Shown piece after piece: positions 15,649 through 23,668 of a DNA stretch of 64,000 nt. The translations under genes were made by a program, and so were the position numbers. Source of the stretch: an uncultured Clostridia bacterium (GTDB lineage Bacteria; Bacillota; Clostridia; Christensenellales; UBA1242); contig CAKVLP010000001.1 in NCBI GenBank assembly GCA_934757825.1, forward strand, positions 496,001-560,000. Direction: 5' to 3'. Position 1 is the first letter of the stretch, and every line of letters begins with the position of its first letter. A model generated the notes under the pieces. The model was not told where the DNA came from. It ran no database searches and saw only the letters and a list, made by a program, of their open reading frames with translations.

Positions 15649-18600
15649 TTGAGTAATTTTGTTCATTTACACGTGCATACCGAGTTTAGTTTGCTAGACG
15701 GAGCAGCAAGAATAGAAAAACTTGTAAAAGTCGCAAAAGAATATGGTATGCCAGCGTGCGCAATAACCGACCACGGCAATATGTATGGCTGTGTTACTTT
15801 TTACGACGCGTGTAAAAAAGCGGGAATAAAACCAATCTTCGGCTGTGAATTTTACGTTTGCGACGACTTGACAGTTAAAAGCGGGAAAACAAAACTAAAC
15901 CACTTGGTGTTGCTTGCTAAAAATAGAGAAGGTTATCTAAACCTTTGTAAACTAAACTCAATAGCATTCCGCGACGGATTTTACTATAAACCAAGAATAG
16001 ATCTAAAAACATTAAAAGACTACGCAAGCGGAGTTGTGTGCCTAAGCGCGTGTCTTGCGGGCGAAATCCCACAACTTATAATGAAACGCCAGTACGACGA
16101 AGCGGAAAAATGTGTAAGATGGTATAAAGATTTGTTTGGAGAAGACTTTTATTTGGAACTTCAAAACCATATGCTTGAAGAACAAATTGAAGTCAACCTA
16201 AAACTAAAAGAATTCGCTAAAAAATATAACATCAAAACAGTTGCGACCAACGACGTGCACTATATCTACCGCGAGGATAGCCAGGTGCAGGACGTTTTGA
16301 TGTGCGTTCAGATGGGCAAAACAATCGACGACCCAGATAGACTAAAATTCCCTTGCGACGAGTTTTATTTTAAAACCGCCGAGGAAATGGAAAAAATGTT
16401 CCCAAACGACCACGACGCACTGGAAACAACACTAGAAATCGCGGATAAATGTAACTATTCGTTTACTGAGGACCATATTGACGAAAATAAATATATGTTC
16501 CCAAACTATATCCCGCCAGATGGAAAATCGTGCGAGGAATATCTAAGAGAACTTGCATACGCAGGCCTTAAAAAACGCTACCCAGAAATCACCCAAAAAA
16601 TTAAAGATAGGGTTGAGAGCGAATTTAACGTTATCATAAAACAAGGCTTCGCCAGATACTTCTTAACCGTGCAAGACTACATAAATGCAGCCAAGAGTAG
16701 GGGCATACCAGTTGGTCCCGGCCGTGGAAGCGGTGCGGGCTCAGTTGTGGCGTACGCAATCGGAATTACAAACATCGACCCGTTTAAATACGATTTGCTT
16801 TTCGAAAGATTTTTGCATACCGAGCGTGTTACGGCACCCGATTTTGACGTGGACTTTGCCGATGATAGACGCCAAGAAGTTATTGACTACGTGCGCGATA
16901 AATATGGCGCCGATAAGGTTGTAAAAATTTTGACATTTGGCACAATGGCGGCCAAAAACGCAATCAAGGACGTAGGACGCGTGCTTAAAGTGCCATACTC
17001 CCAACTTGACGTTATCACCAAAGCCATTCCTAATATTCCAGCAAAACACCACGACGTTATTAAGAAGTGTTTTGGCTTTTATCACGCAAAAGAAGGCGAC
17101 AAAGACTTCGGCGTGAACTACGCTATTCCCGAACTTGTGGAAGCGTATAATAATGACTCCGATGTAAAGCGAGTAATTGACATCGCAATGAAACTAGAAG
17201 GAATGCCAAGACAGACCTCAACTCACGCGTGTGGCGTCGTAATTGCGTGCGACGACTTGACCAAGTTTATGCCAATTTCCCGAAACGGCGACGACTTGAC
17301 CACGCAATATTCCTTTGCTGATATTGAACGTTTGGGACACCTAAAAATGGACTTTTTGGGACTAAGAAACCTAAACGATATTCAAAAGTGTATTCAATAT
17401 GTAAAACAAAATCACGGAATTGAAATTGATTTTGATAAACAAAACTATGACGACCCTAATGTGTACAAACTTATTTCAAGCGGAAACACTAAGGGTATAT
17501 TCCAGATAGAAAGTGGCGGATTCCAGAAGTTTATGAAAGAACTTCAACCAAACTGCCTCGAAGATATCGTCGCTGCGGTGTCGCTATATCGTCCGGGTCC
17601 AATGGACTCCATTCCAAGATATGTAAACAACAAACACCACCCAGAGCAGACGACTTACGCGCACCCAATTTTGGAACCAATCCTAGGCGTAACATATGGC
17701 TGTATTGTGTACCAAGAGCAAGTTATGAGAATCGTGCAAGATATGGCGGGATACACACTAGGTCAGGCCGATATGGTTAGACGTATGATGGGTAAGAAAA
17801 AACTTGACGCTATGAGAGCAGAACGTCAGGTGTTCTTGCACGGCAAACCTGCTGAAAACGGCAAGCCGGCAATCGACGGCGCAATTAAGAGAGGTGTGCC
17901 AGAAGATGTTGCAAACGGCATTTGGAACGAGATGGAGACCTTTGCTTCGTACGCGTTTAATAAATCGCACGCGGCAGCATACTCATATATAACGTATCAG
18001 ACTGCATACCTAAAAACATATTACGAACCAGAATTTTTGACGAGTTTGCTTAACAACCGTATCACAAACGCCGACGAAATTAAAACATATGTCACCTATG
18101 CTAAGGAAGAAAAAATTGAGGTTTTGCCACCAGATATAAACCTAAGCGAAACATATTTTAGCGTAAAAGACAACAAAATCCGCTTTGGACTAGCGGCACT
18201 TAAAAACGTGGGTATTGGTGTTGTAGATAGTATTATTGCAGAGCGAAACGCAAACGGACCTTTCACCTCTATTAGCGACTTTTTGACTAGACTTGACACG
18301 CAAGCACACAATAAGCGTTGTTTGGAGAGTATGATTTTAAGCGGTGCATTTGACTGCTTTGGAGTAAAAAGAAGCCAACTTATGCAAGTTTTCCCTTCCA
18401 TTGTAGACAAAATTGCGTCCGATAGAAAAAGACAAGCAACCGGACAATTTAGTATGTTTGATGAAGTGCTAAAACAAGATGATATGAAAGTGGAATATCC
18501 AAACATTCCAGAATACGACAACCAACTAAAACTTAAAATGGAAAAAGAAGTTGTCGGCGTGTATGTTACTGGGCACCCACTTAGCAACTATATTGATAAG

Positions 18601-19212
18601 TTTAGCCAGTTTACATTCACTAGCGATATGATTCAGACCGACGACGAGGAAATTATCGACGCCGAAGAGGGCACCAAGGAAGACGCAGTAAATGATTCGG
18701 GGCTTGTAGATGGCACCGAAGTTACTTGTGGTGGAATTGTGACTGATTTTAAAAAGGTAATCACAAAACGCACAAATAAGGAAATGGGCATAGTAAAAAT
18801 TGAAGACTTGTATGGCGCGATTGAACTTATGCTTTTCCCAAATGTGTTTGCAAAATATAAAAATATGTGTGCCCTAGATTCGCTAGTAAGCGTTAAGGGA
18901 AAACTTAGCGTGCGTGACGGCGAGGCGCCAGTTGTGCTAGTAGATACCATATCGCCAATGGCTGTGGGAGATGAAAAACCTAAACAAGAAGTAAAGCCAA
19001 AAACTCTTTACTTAAAATATGATGTCAACAATAGCACGCTACATCAAAACATATATAATGTTCTTAGCAACTTTGCCGGGGTTATTCCCGTTGTCGTAAA
19101 ATGCGAAGTTACTGGCAAAACATACAAACTTAACGCGTTTGTCGACGGAAGCGATTCGCTATTGGAAGAATTGCACGCTTTTGTAAAGGACGAATATATA
19201 AAACTTTTATAG
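15649..19212 (+). CDS. dnaE: DNA polymerase III subunit alpha, DnaE-type
   Basis: This is a C-family replicative DNA polymerase of 1187 residues. The N-terminal PHP domain begins HLHVHTEFSLLDG. The polymerase core has the GPGRGSGAGS motif and the catalytic PDFDVDFADDRR (three Asp). The helix-hairpin-helix region follows, then the OB fold near the C-terminus (VTCGGIVTDFKKVITK). The start is TTG 15649, right after AGGAGGAG; upstream codons of the frame lie in the tandem repeat. pfkA follows after 10 bp. In Firmicutes DnaE often works beside PolC; PolC is not in this window. Confidence 0.95.
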   Translation: MSNFVHLHVHTEFSLLDGAARIEKLVKVAKEYGMPACAITDHGNMYGCVTFYDACKKAGIKPIFGCEFYVCDDLTVKSGKTKLNHLVLLAKNREGYLNLCKLNSIAFRDGFYYKPRIDLKTLKDYASGVVCLSACLAGEIPQLIMKRQYDEAEKCVRWYKDLFGEDFYLELQNHMLEEQIEVNLKLKEFAKKYNIKTVATNDVHYIYREDSQVQDVLMCVQMGKTIDDPDRLKFPCDEFYFKTAEEMEKMFPNDHDALETTLEIADKCNYSFTEDHIDENKYMFPNYIPPDGKSCEEYLRELAYAGLKKRYPEITQKIKDRVESEFNVIIKQGFARYFLTVQDYINAAKSRGIPVGPGRGSGAGSVVAYAIGITNIDPFKYDLLFERFLHTERVTAPDFDVDFADDRRQEVIDYVRDKYGADKVVKILTFGTMAAKNAIKDVGRVLKVPYSQLDVITKAIPNIPAKHHDVIKKCFGFYHAKEGDKDFGVNYAIPELVEAYNNDSDVKRVIDIAMKLEGMPRQTSTHACGVVIACDDLTKFMPISRNGDDLTTQYSFADIERLGHLKMDFLGLRNLNDIQKCIQYVKQNHGIEIDFDKQNYDDPNVYKLISSGNTKGIFQIESGGFQKFMKELQPNCLEDIVAAVSLYRPGPMDSIPRYVNNKHHPEQTTYAHPILEPILGVTYGCIVYQEQVMRIVQDMAGYTLGQADMVRRMMGKKKLDAMRAERQVFLHGKPAENGKPAIDGAIKRGVPEDVANGIWNEMETFASYAFNKSHAAAYSYITYQTAYLKTYYEPEFLTSLLNNRITNADEIKTYVTYAKEEKIEVLPPDINLSETYFSVKDNKIRFGLAALKNVGIGVVDSIIAERNANGPFTSISDFLTRLDTQAHNKRCLESMILSGAFDCFGVKRSQLMQVFPSIVDKIASDRKRQATGQFSMFDEVLKQDDMKVEYPNIPEYDNQLKLKMEKEVVGVYVTGHPLSNYIDKFSQFTFTSDMIQTDDEEIIDAEEGTKEDAVNDSGLVDGTEVTCGGIVTDFKKVITKRTNKEMGIVKIEDLYGAIELMLFPNVFAKYKNMCALDSLVSVKGKLSVRDGEAPVVLVDTISPMAVGDEKPKQEVKPKTLYLKYDVNNSTLHQNIYNVLSNFAGVIPVVVKCEVTGKTYKLNAFVDGSDSLLEELHAFVKDEYIKLL

Positions 19213-19222
19213 GAGAAATAAT

Positions 19223-20191
19223 ATGGAAAGATTGGGAGTTATTTGTAGCGGTGGCGATAGCCAAGGAATGAACGCTTGCGTTAAGACCATTGTAAATATT
19301 TGCGAAACCCACAAAATTTTGCCGATTGCAATCAGGCGCGGATACCAAGGTCTTATCGAAAATGATATGATGTTTTTAAACAACGAAATGGTACAAAACA
19401 TCGACAATTTGGGTGGATGTTATATCAAAGTGTCAAGAAGTAAGGACTTTATGACACAAAGTGGCATTAAGACCGCTGTAAATAATTTAATCAAAAACCA
19501 AATTGACGCAGTTGTTGTGATAGGCGGAGAGGGTTCGTTTAAGGGCGCCGAGAGCCTTGTTAAAAACGGCATCAATGTTATTTGCATTCCAGCCACGGTT
19601 GACAACGACTTGTTCTACACTGATATGAGTCTTGGGTTTGATACTGCGGTTAATAATGCGGTAAGAGAGATAGATGCCATAAGACAACCTATGGAGGCAA
19701 ACAATAGGACGCTTATTGTTGAGACTATGGGACGTGAGTGTGGAGCGATTGCGCTTAACACCGCACTTGCCACAACGGCCAACTCGGTTGCAATGCGAGA
19801 GACTCGCACAGATATTAAGGATATTGTTAAGGACGTTAAATATGCTCTTAGCATTGGCGTGGAAAGCCCTCTTGTTATTATGACCGAGCACCTTAAATAC
19901 AGTGTTGACGATGTGAAAACTGCACTTGAAAAAAACTTAAAGATTGAGTGTCGTACTTGCGTGCTAGGATACATTCAACGTGGTGGAGCGCCAAGCGTAA
20001 CGGATAGAAACCTTGCGATTAAATATGGGATAACAGCAGTTGAACTTGCAATTCAAAATAAGTTTGGAGTTGCGATTGGAATAAAGAACAACCAAATAAT
20101 TGTGGTCAAACTAGAAACAGCAAATAAGACGCCTAAAAATTTGGATATGGCACCATATTTTGCACTTAAAAAACTTTATAATCAAAAGTAA
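19223..20191 (+). CDS. pfkA: 6-phosphofructokinase
   Basis: This is a 322-residue phosphofructokinase that phosphorylates fructose 6-phosphate in glycolysis. Motifs: GGDSQGMN at residues 10-17, GGEGSF at 101-106, PATVDND at 123-129 with both Asp kept, and MGRECG in the substrate site. By coincidence numbering matches the E. coli enzyme. Two positions are unusual: Glu103 replaces the Mg-binding Asp, and Ala124 stands where ATP enzymes have Gly and PPi enzymes have Lys. Gly104 points to ATP. AGGAGAA precedes the ATG. It is co-transcribed with dnaE, an order seen in many Firmicutes. Confidence 0.9.
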   Translation: MERLGVICSGGDSQGMNACVKTIVNICETHKILPIAIRRGYQGLIENDMMFLNNEMVQNIDNLGGCYIKVSRSKDFMTQSGIKTAVNNLIKNQIDAVVVIGGEGSFKGAESLVKNGINVICIPATVDNDLFYTDMSLGFDTAVNNAVREIDAIRQPMEANNRTLIVETMGRECGAIALNTALATTANSVAMRETRTDIKDIVKDVKYALSIGVESPLVIMTEHLKYSVDDVKTALEKNLKIECRTCVLGYIQRGGAPSVTDRNLAIKYGITAVELAIQNKFGVAIGIKNNQIIVVKLETANKTPKNLDMAPYFALKKLYNQK

Positions 20192-20207
20192 TTTTACAAA
20201 TAATATC

Positions 20208-20236
20208 TTTACAAAGTTTTAATATAGTGCTAAAAT
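20208..20236 (+). promoter_or_regulatory. Possible promoter of bipA
   Basis: TTTACA, 17-bp spacer, TAAAAT. It lies upstream of the terminator-like hairpin at 20258-20290, so transcripts from here must pass the hairpin before reaching bipA. Confidence 0.4.
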
Positions 20237-20257
20237 TACACAGTAAAATTTTTAATC

Positions 20258-20290
20258 TAAAACTAAACTATTTTTGGTTTAGTTTTTTTA
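20258..20290 (+). terminator. Terminator of dnaE-pfkA, or attenuator before bipA
   Basis: AAACTAAAC and GTTTAGTTT form a 9-bp stem ending in seven T, 12 bases before the bipA start codon. Confidence 0.75.
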
Positions 20291-20302
20291 ATGAGGGAAT
20301 GT

Positions 20303-22138
20303 ATGGAAAGAAATGTTAGAAATGTAGCGATTATTGCCCACGTTGACCACGGCAAAACCAGCCTTGTAAACGAGATGTTAAAACAAGGCGGAGTTTTTAG
20401 GGAAAACCAAGATGTTGTTGACCGCGTTATGGATAGCAACGCGCTAGAAAAAGAAAGAGGAATTACAATCCTTAGCAAAAACACTGCTATTAAGTTTGGT
20501 GATGTTAAGATTAACGTTGTCGACACCCCAGGCCACGCCGATTTTGGTGGCGAGGTAGAGCGTGTGCTAAAAATGGTTGATGGCGTTATCCTTGTAGTTG
20601 ACGCATACGAAGGACCTATGCCTCAGACACGTTTTGTGCTAGAAAAAGCATTAGAACTTAACCATAAAGTAATAGTTGTTGTTAACAAAATCGACAAAAA
20701 GGACGCACGTGTTAAGGAAGTTATCGACGAAGTGTTGGAGTTGTTCCTAGAACTTAATGCAAACGACGAACAACTTAACAGCCCATTCGTATTTTGTTCT
20801 TGCCGTCTTGGCGTCGCTAGCCTTGACCCAGACCAATTGGGAACGGACTTCAAACCTCTTTTGCAAAAGATTGTTGATTATATCCCAGCACCTACTGGCG
20901 ACCTAAATGCACCATTTTCTATGCTAGTAAGTTCGACCGAGCAAAATGATTTCCTTGGCAAACTTGCTATCGGAAAAGTTGAGACGGGCACAATTCAGAT
21001 TAACGATAGTGCCGAAGTGCTTAACTATCACGACCCAGACAGAAAGTTGTCGTTTAAGATTGTAAATATGTTTCAATTCGAAGGATTGAAACGTATACCA
21101 GTGACTAAGGCTGAGGTTGGCGATATTGTGTGTATCGCAGGCAATAGCGAAGTTACTATCGGCGACACAATTTGCGCTAAGGGATATGGTAAAGCAATTC
21201 CATTTGTTAAGATTAGCGAACCAAGTGTTGAGATGACATTTATGGTTAACAATAGCCCATTCGCTGGCAAAGAAGGCAAGTACTGCACTAGCCGTCACTT
21301 AAAAGAACGTCTTGAAAAAGAAGCTGTTAAGGACTTGTCGCTAAGAGTTTTGCCTACTGATAGCGCTGATAGTTTTAGAGTTTTGGGACGCGGAGAAATG
21401 CATATTTCTATCCTTATTGAGAATATGCGCCGTGACGGATATGAGTTCCAAGTTAGTATGCCAAAAGTTTTGTTTAAGGAAGTTAATGGCAAAAAGTACG
21501 AACCTATTGACAAATTAGTGGCAGATGTGCCAGAAGATAGCGTAGGAAATGTTATGAGCGAACTTGGCAAACGTAAGGCGGATTTGATAAGTATGTCAAA
21601 TCACGGCAACCGCATTCGTCTAGAATTTTTGATTCCATCAAGAGGATTGTTTGGATACAAGAGCCAGTTCTTGACCGACACCCGTGGCGAGGGAATTATG
21701 AGCAGTATTTTCTACGAGTATCAGCCATACAAGGGAAACATCGAGCGTCGTAACTACGGTGCACTTATCGCATTTGAAGCAGGGGAGGCTGTTCAGTACG
21801 GACTATACAACACACAAGAACGTGGACGTTTGCTTATCACAACTGGCGAAAAAGTTTACGGCGGAATGATTGTGGGAATGAACCCTAAGGGTGTGGACAT
21901 TGTTGTAAACGTTTGCAAGAGAAAACAACTTACAAATATGCGTAGCAGTGCCGCAGATGAAGCGTTGAGACTAGAACCTGTTAAAAAACTTACTCTTGAA
22001 GAATGCCTAGAATTCCTAAATGACGACGAGTTGTTGGAAGTTACGCCAAAGAGTTTGAGACTTAGAAAAATTATCCTTGACCACACACTTCGTGGAAGAG
22101 AAGATTTCAAACGCAAACACGCAGGCGAAGAAGAATAA
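20303..22138 (+). CDS. typA: Ribosome-associated GTPase TypA/BipA
   Basis: This is a 611-residue translational GTPase related to EF-G and LepA, acting on ribosomes in stress adaptation and 50S assembly. The G domain begins NVAIIAHVDHGKTSL (G1), with DTPGHADFGGEVERVL (G3) and NKIDKKDAR (G4). The later domains end in the basic C-terminal segment typical of BipA (HTLRGREDFKRKHAGEEE). ATG 20303 is preferred to 20291 because GAGGGA lies just before it and the earlier ATG has no binding site. Length matches the family. Confidence 0.95.
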   Translation: MERNVRNVAIIAHVDHGKTSLVNEMLKQGGVFRENQDVVDRVMDSNALEKERGITILSKNTAIKFGDVKINVVDTPGHADFGGEVERVLKMVDGVILVVDAYEGPMPQTRFVLEKALELNHKVIVVVNKIDKKDARVKEVIDEVLELFLELNANDEQLNSPFVFCSCRLGVASLDPDQLGTDFKPLLQKIVDYIPAPTGDLNAPFSMLVSSTEQNDFLGKLAIGKVETGTIQINDSAEVLNYHDPDRKLSFKIVNMFQFEGLKRIPVTKAEVGDIVCIAGNSEVTIGDTICAKGYGKAIPFVKISEPSVEMTFMVNNSPFAGKEGKYCTSRHLKERLEKEAVKDLSLRVLPTDSADSFRVLGRGEMHISILIENMRRDGYEFQVSMPKVLFKEVNGKKYEPIDKLVADVPEDSVGNVMSELGKRKADLISMSNHGNRIRLEFLIPSRGLFGYKSQFLTDTRGEGIMSSIFYEYQPYKGNIERRNYGALIAFEAGEAVQYGLYNTQERGRLLITTGEKVYGGMIVGMNPKGVDIVVNVCKRKQLTNMRSSAADEALRLEPVKKLTLEECLEFLNDDELLEVTPKSLRLRKIILDHTLRGREDFKRKHAGEEE

Positions 22139-22145
22139 AACATTA

Positions 22146-22181
22146 AAAAAGCAAATCGCAAACCCGATTTGCTTTTTTTAT
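22146..22181 (+). terminator. Terminator after bipA
   Basis: AAGCAAATCG and CGATTTGCTT form a 10-bp stem followed by seven T. Confidence 0.9.
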
Positions 22182-22311
22182 TTGGTCGTAAAACAAAAAT
22201 TAAATTAAAAACTGTAAAAATAAAACAGCAGATTGTTTTAGTGATGTGAGGTGTGCTATATCAAGGAGTATATGATAGGGAATTATAAAATATAAATATA
22301 TAAAATAACTC

Positions 22312-22340
22312 TTGCAAAAAGTAAAGTTATTTGATATAAT
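22312..22340 (+). promoter_or_regulatory. Promoter of rpsF-ssb-rpsR
   Basis: TTGCAA (22312-22317), 17-bp spacer, extended -10 TGA-TATAAT (22335-22340). Confidence 0.8.
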
Positions 22341-22346
22341 GTGTGC

Positions 22347-22402
22347 GATAAGAAATTATCTGCTTGCTTTTGAAATCAAAAGCCGTATAGTCCATAAGGA
22401 GG
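22347..22402 (+). promoter_or_regulatory. rpsF leader, candidate S6:S18 autoregulatory RNA
   Basis: The leader forms the hairpin GCTTTTG-AAAT-CAAAAGC (22366-22383) with CCG at 22383-22385, then a weak outer pairing (TTAT with ATAA) next to the AAGGAGG ribosome binding site. The known S6:S18 mRNA motif places a CCG beside a small hairpin. Position and CCG fit; the outer stem is weak. Confidence 0.5.
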
Positions 22403-22409
22403 TAAATGT

Positions 22410-22727
22410 ATGAATAGATATGAACTTTTAACAATCTTCAACGCTAGTTTAACTGACGAAGAAAAAGAGAATCTTGTTAATAAGTATTCTGCTATGATGC
22501 AAGCCGATGGTGGCAAACTTCTAAATGTAAACAAATGGGGAGTTAAAAAACTTGCTTACCCTATTGATTACAAGAGAGAAGGTTACTATGTTTTGTACGA
22601 GTTTGAAACAGTTGCAAACGTGCCTGCAAAAATTAGCGCGCTTATGAACATTGATGAAAACGTTCTAAGAAGTCTTTGCTTGAAAAAAGAAGTTAAAGAA
22701 GATAAAGAAACAAAAGTTGCCGAATAA
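22410..22727 (+). CDS. rpsF: 30S ribosomal protein S6
   Basis: This 105-residue protein is S6 of the 30S platform, which binds 16S rRNA together with S18. The N-terminal MNRYELLTIFNASL, the central GGKLLNVNKWGVKKLAYPI and the GYYVLYEFE strand are characteristic. AAGGAGG lies seven bases before the ATG. It is the first gene of the classic rpsF-ssb-rpsR operon, with a leader that may bind the S6:S18 pair. Confidence 0.96.
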   Translation: MNRYELLTIFNASLTDEEKENLVNKYSAMMQADGGKLLNVNKWGVKKLAYPIDYKREGYYVLYEFETVANVPAKISALMNIDENVLRSLCLKKEVKEDKETKVAE

Positions 22728-22752
22728 TTAAGGCAAAATAAGGAGAAATACT

Positions 22753-23151
22753 ATGAACAAATGTATTTTAATTGGTAACCTAACTAAGGATCCTGAAATC
22801 AGCACTACTTCAAACGGCGTTTCAGTTTGCCGTTTTACTCTTGCAGTAACTCGTCGTTATTCCAATAGCGAGGGCGAGAGAGACACCGACTTTATCAACA
22901 TTGTTGCTTGGCGTGCACTTGCAGACAACTGCCACAAGTTTATAAAGAAAGGTAGCAAAGTTGCTGTTGTGGGCAACATTCAAAGCCGTAGTTATGACGC
23001 TACTGATGGCACAAAACGTTATGTTACCGAAATCGTTGCTGAGGAAGTTGAGTTTTTGAATACTCGTAACAACGACACAAGCGACGTCAAAGAGAAAAAG
23101 GAAGACGTTACTAAACTAGAACCTATCGACGACGATAGCCTTCCATTTTAA
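22753..23151 (+). CDS. ssb: Single-stranded DNA-binding protein
   Basis: This is a 132-residue SSB. The OB fold starts MNKCILIGNLTKDPE and continues with RFTLAVTRRY and DFINIVAWRALADNC. An acidic linker leads to the C-terminal tip DDDSLPF, the docking site for repair and replication partners. The linker is short compared with many Firmicutes SSBs. It sits between the S6 and S18 genes as usual, with AAGGAG before the ATG. Confidence 0.97.
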   Translation: MNKCILIGNLTKDPEISTTSNGVSVCRFTLAVTRRYSNSEGERDTDFINIVAWRALADNCHKFIKKGSKVAVVGNIQSRSYDATDGTKRYVTEIVAEEVEFLNTRNNDTSDVKEKKEDVTKLEPIDDDSLPF

Positions 23152-23179
23152 TTTAAGAATATAGATTAAGGAGTTTTTC

Positions 23180-23464
23180 ATGGAAAAAGAAGAAATGACC
23201 ATTGAAGGCGTTGTTGCAGTTGAAGAAAAAGCACCTGTAAAACGCTATAAGAAAACTTCTAGAAGAAAAGTTTGCAGTTTTTGCGTAGATAAAGTTGAGG
23301 ACATCGATTACAAAGATGTTGCAAAACTTCGCAGATATATCACAGAAAAGGGCAAAATCCTTCCTAGAAGACAAACTGGTACTTGCGCAAAACATCAAAG
23401 AGCGTTAACTACCGCTATCAAACGTGCTCGTTTTATGGCACTACTTCCATATGTTGGAGATTAG
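23180..23464 (+). CDS. rpsR: 30S ribosomal protein S18
   Basis: This is a 94-residue S18, partner of S6 on the 30S platform. The conserved core runs from RRKVCSFC to FMALLPYV, with the [14 protein letters not shown] block. The cysteines in CSFC and TGTCAKH make this the Cys-containing, potentially zinc-binding form of S18. An acidic N-terminal extension of about 20 residues precedes the core. TAAGGAG precedes the ATG; a strong terminator follows. Confidence 0.96.
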   Translation: MEKEEMTIEGVVAVEEKAPVKRYKKTSRRKVCSFCVDKVEDIDYKDVAKLRRYITEKGKILPRRQTGTCAKHQRALTTAIKRARFMALLPYVGD

Positions 23465-23472
23465 TAAATTTT

Positions 23473-23502
23473 AGACACCTGGCTAACGGGTGTCTTTTTT
23501 TG
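23473..23502 (+). terminator. Terminator of rpsF-ssb-rpsR
   Basis: AGACACC and GGTGTCT form a 7-bp stem followed by T-tracts. Confidence 0.9.
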
Positions 23503-23528
23503 TGCAAAAGTTGAATTTCGCATTTTTA

Positions 23529-23557
23529 TTGAAAAAACTGATGTTTTGTGATATAAT
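23529..23557 (+). promoter_or_regulatory. Promoter of the ABC exporter gene
   Basis: TTGAAA (23529-23534), 17-bp spacer, extended -10 TGA-TATAAT (23552-23557). The leader is about 105 bases. Confidence 0.75.
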
Positions 23558-23668
23558 CATCGTAATATGTGGCTCCAATTATTGTGATTTAATTTATATA
23601 AAAGCGCATTTTTTGCTAAAAAACAAGTGAAAATTTGCTTTTGAAAAAAATAAAAATTAAGGAGTTTT

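Noticed and set aside
15361..15666. 101-codon minus-strand frame across the dnaE leader
   Set aside because: It is the translation of the 125-bp repeat. The period is not divisible by three, so the two copies are read in different frames and give unrelated peptides. No ribosome binding site.
22272..22295. Seven-codon frame (MIGNYKI) after AAGGAG, upstream of rpsF
   Set aside because: It is very short, lies upstream of the rpsF promoter, and the only promoter candidate for it (TTGTTT-18-TATATC) would start at the ribosome binding site. A 7-bp palindrome at 22221-22240 is noted but not interpreted.
23557..23668. Riboswitch in the roughly 105-base leader of the ABC exporter
   Set aside because: The leader is AT-rich and I saw no strong stems or known aptamer signature.
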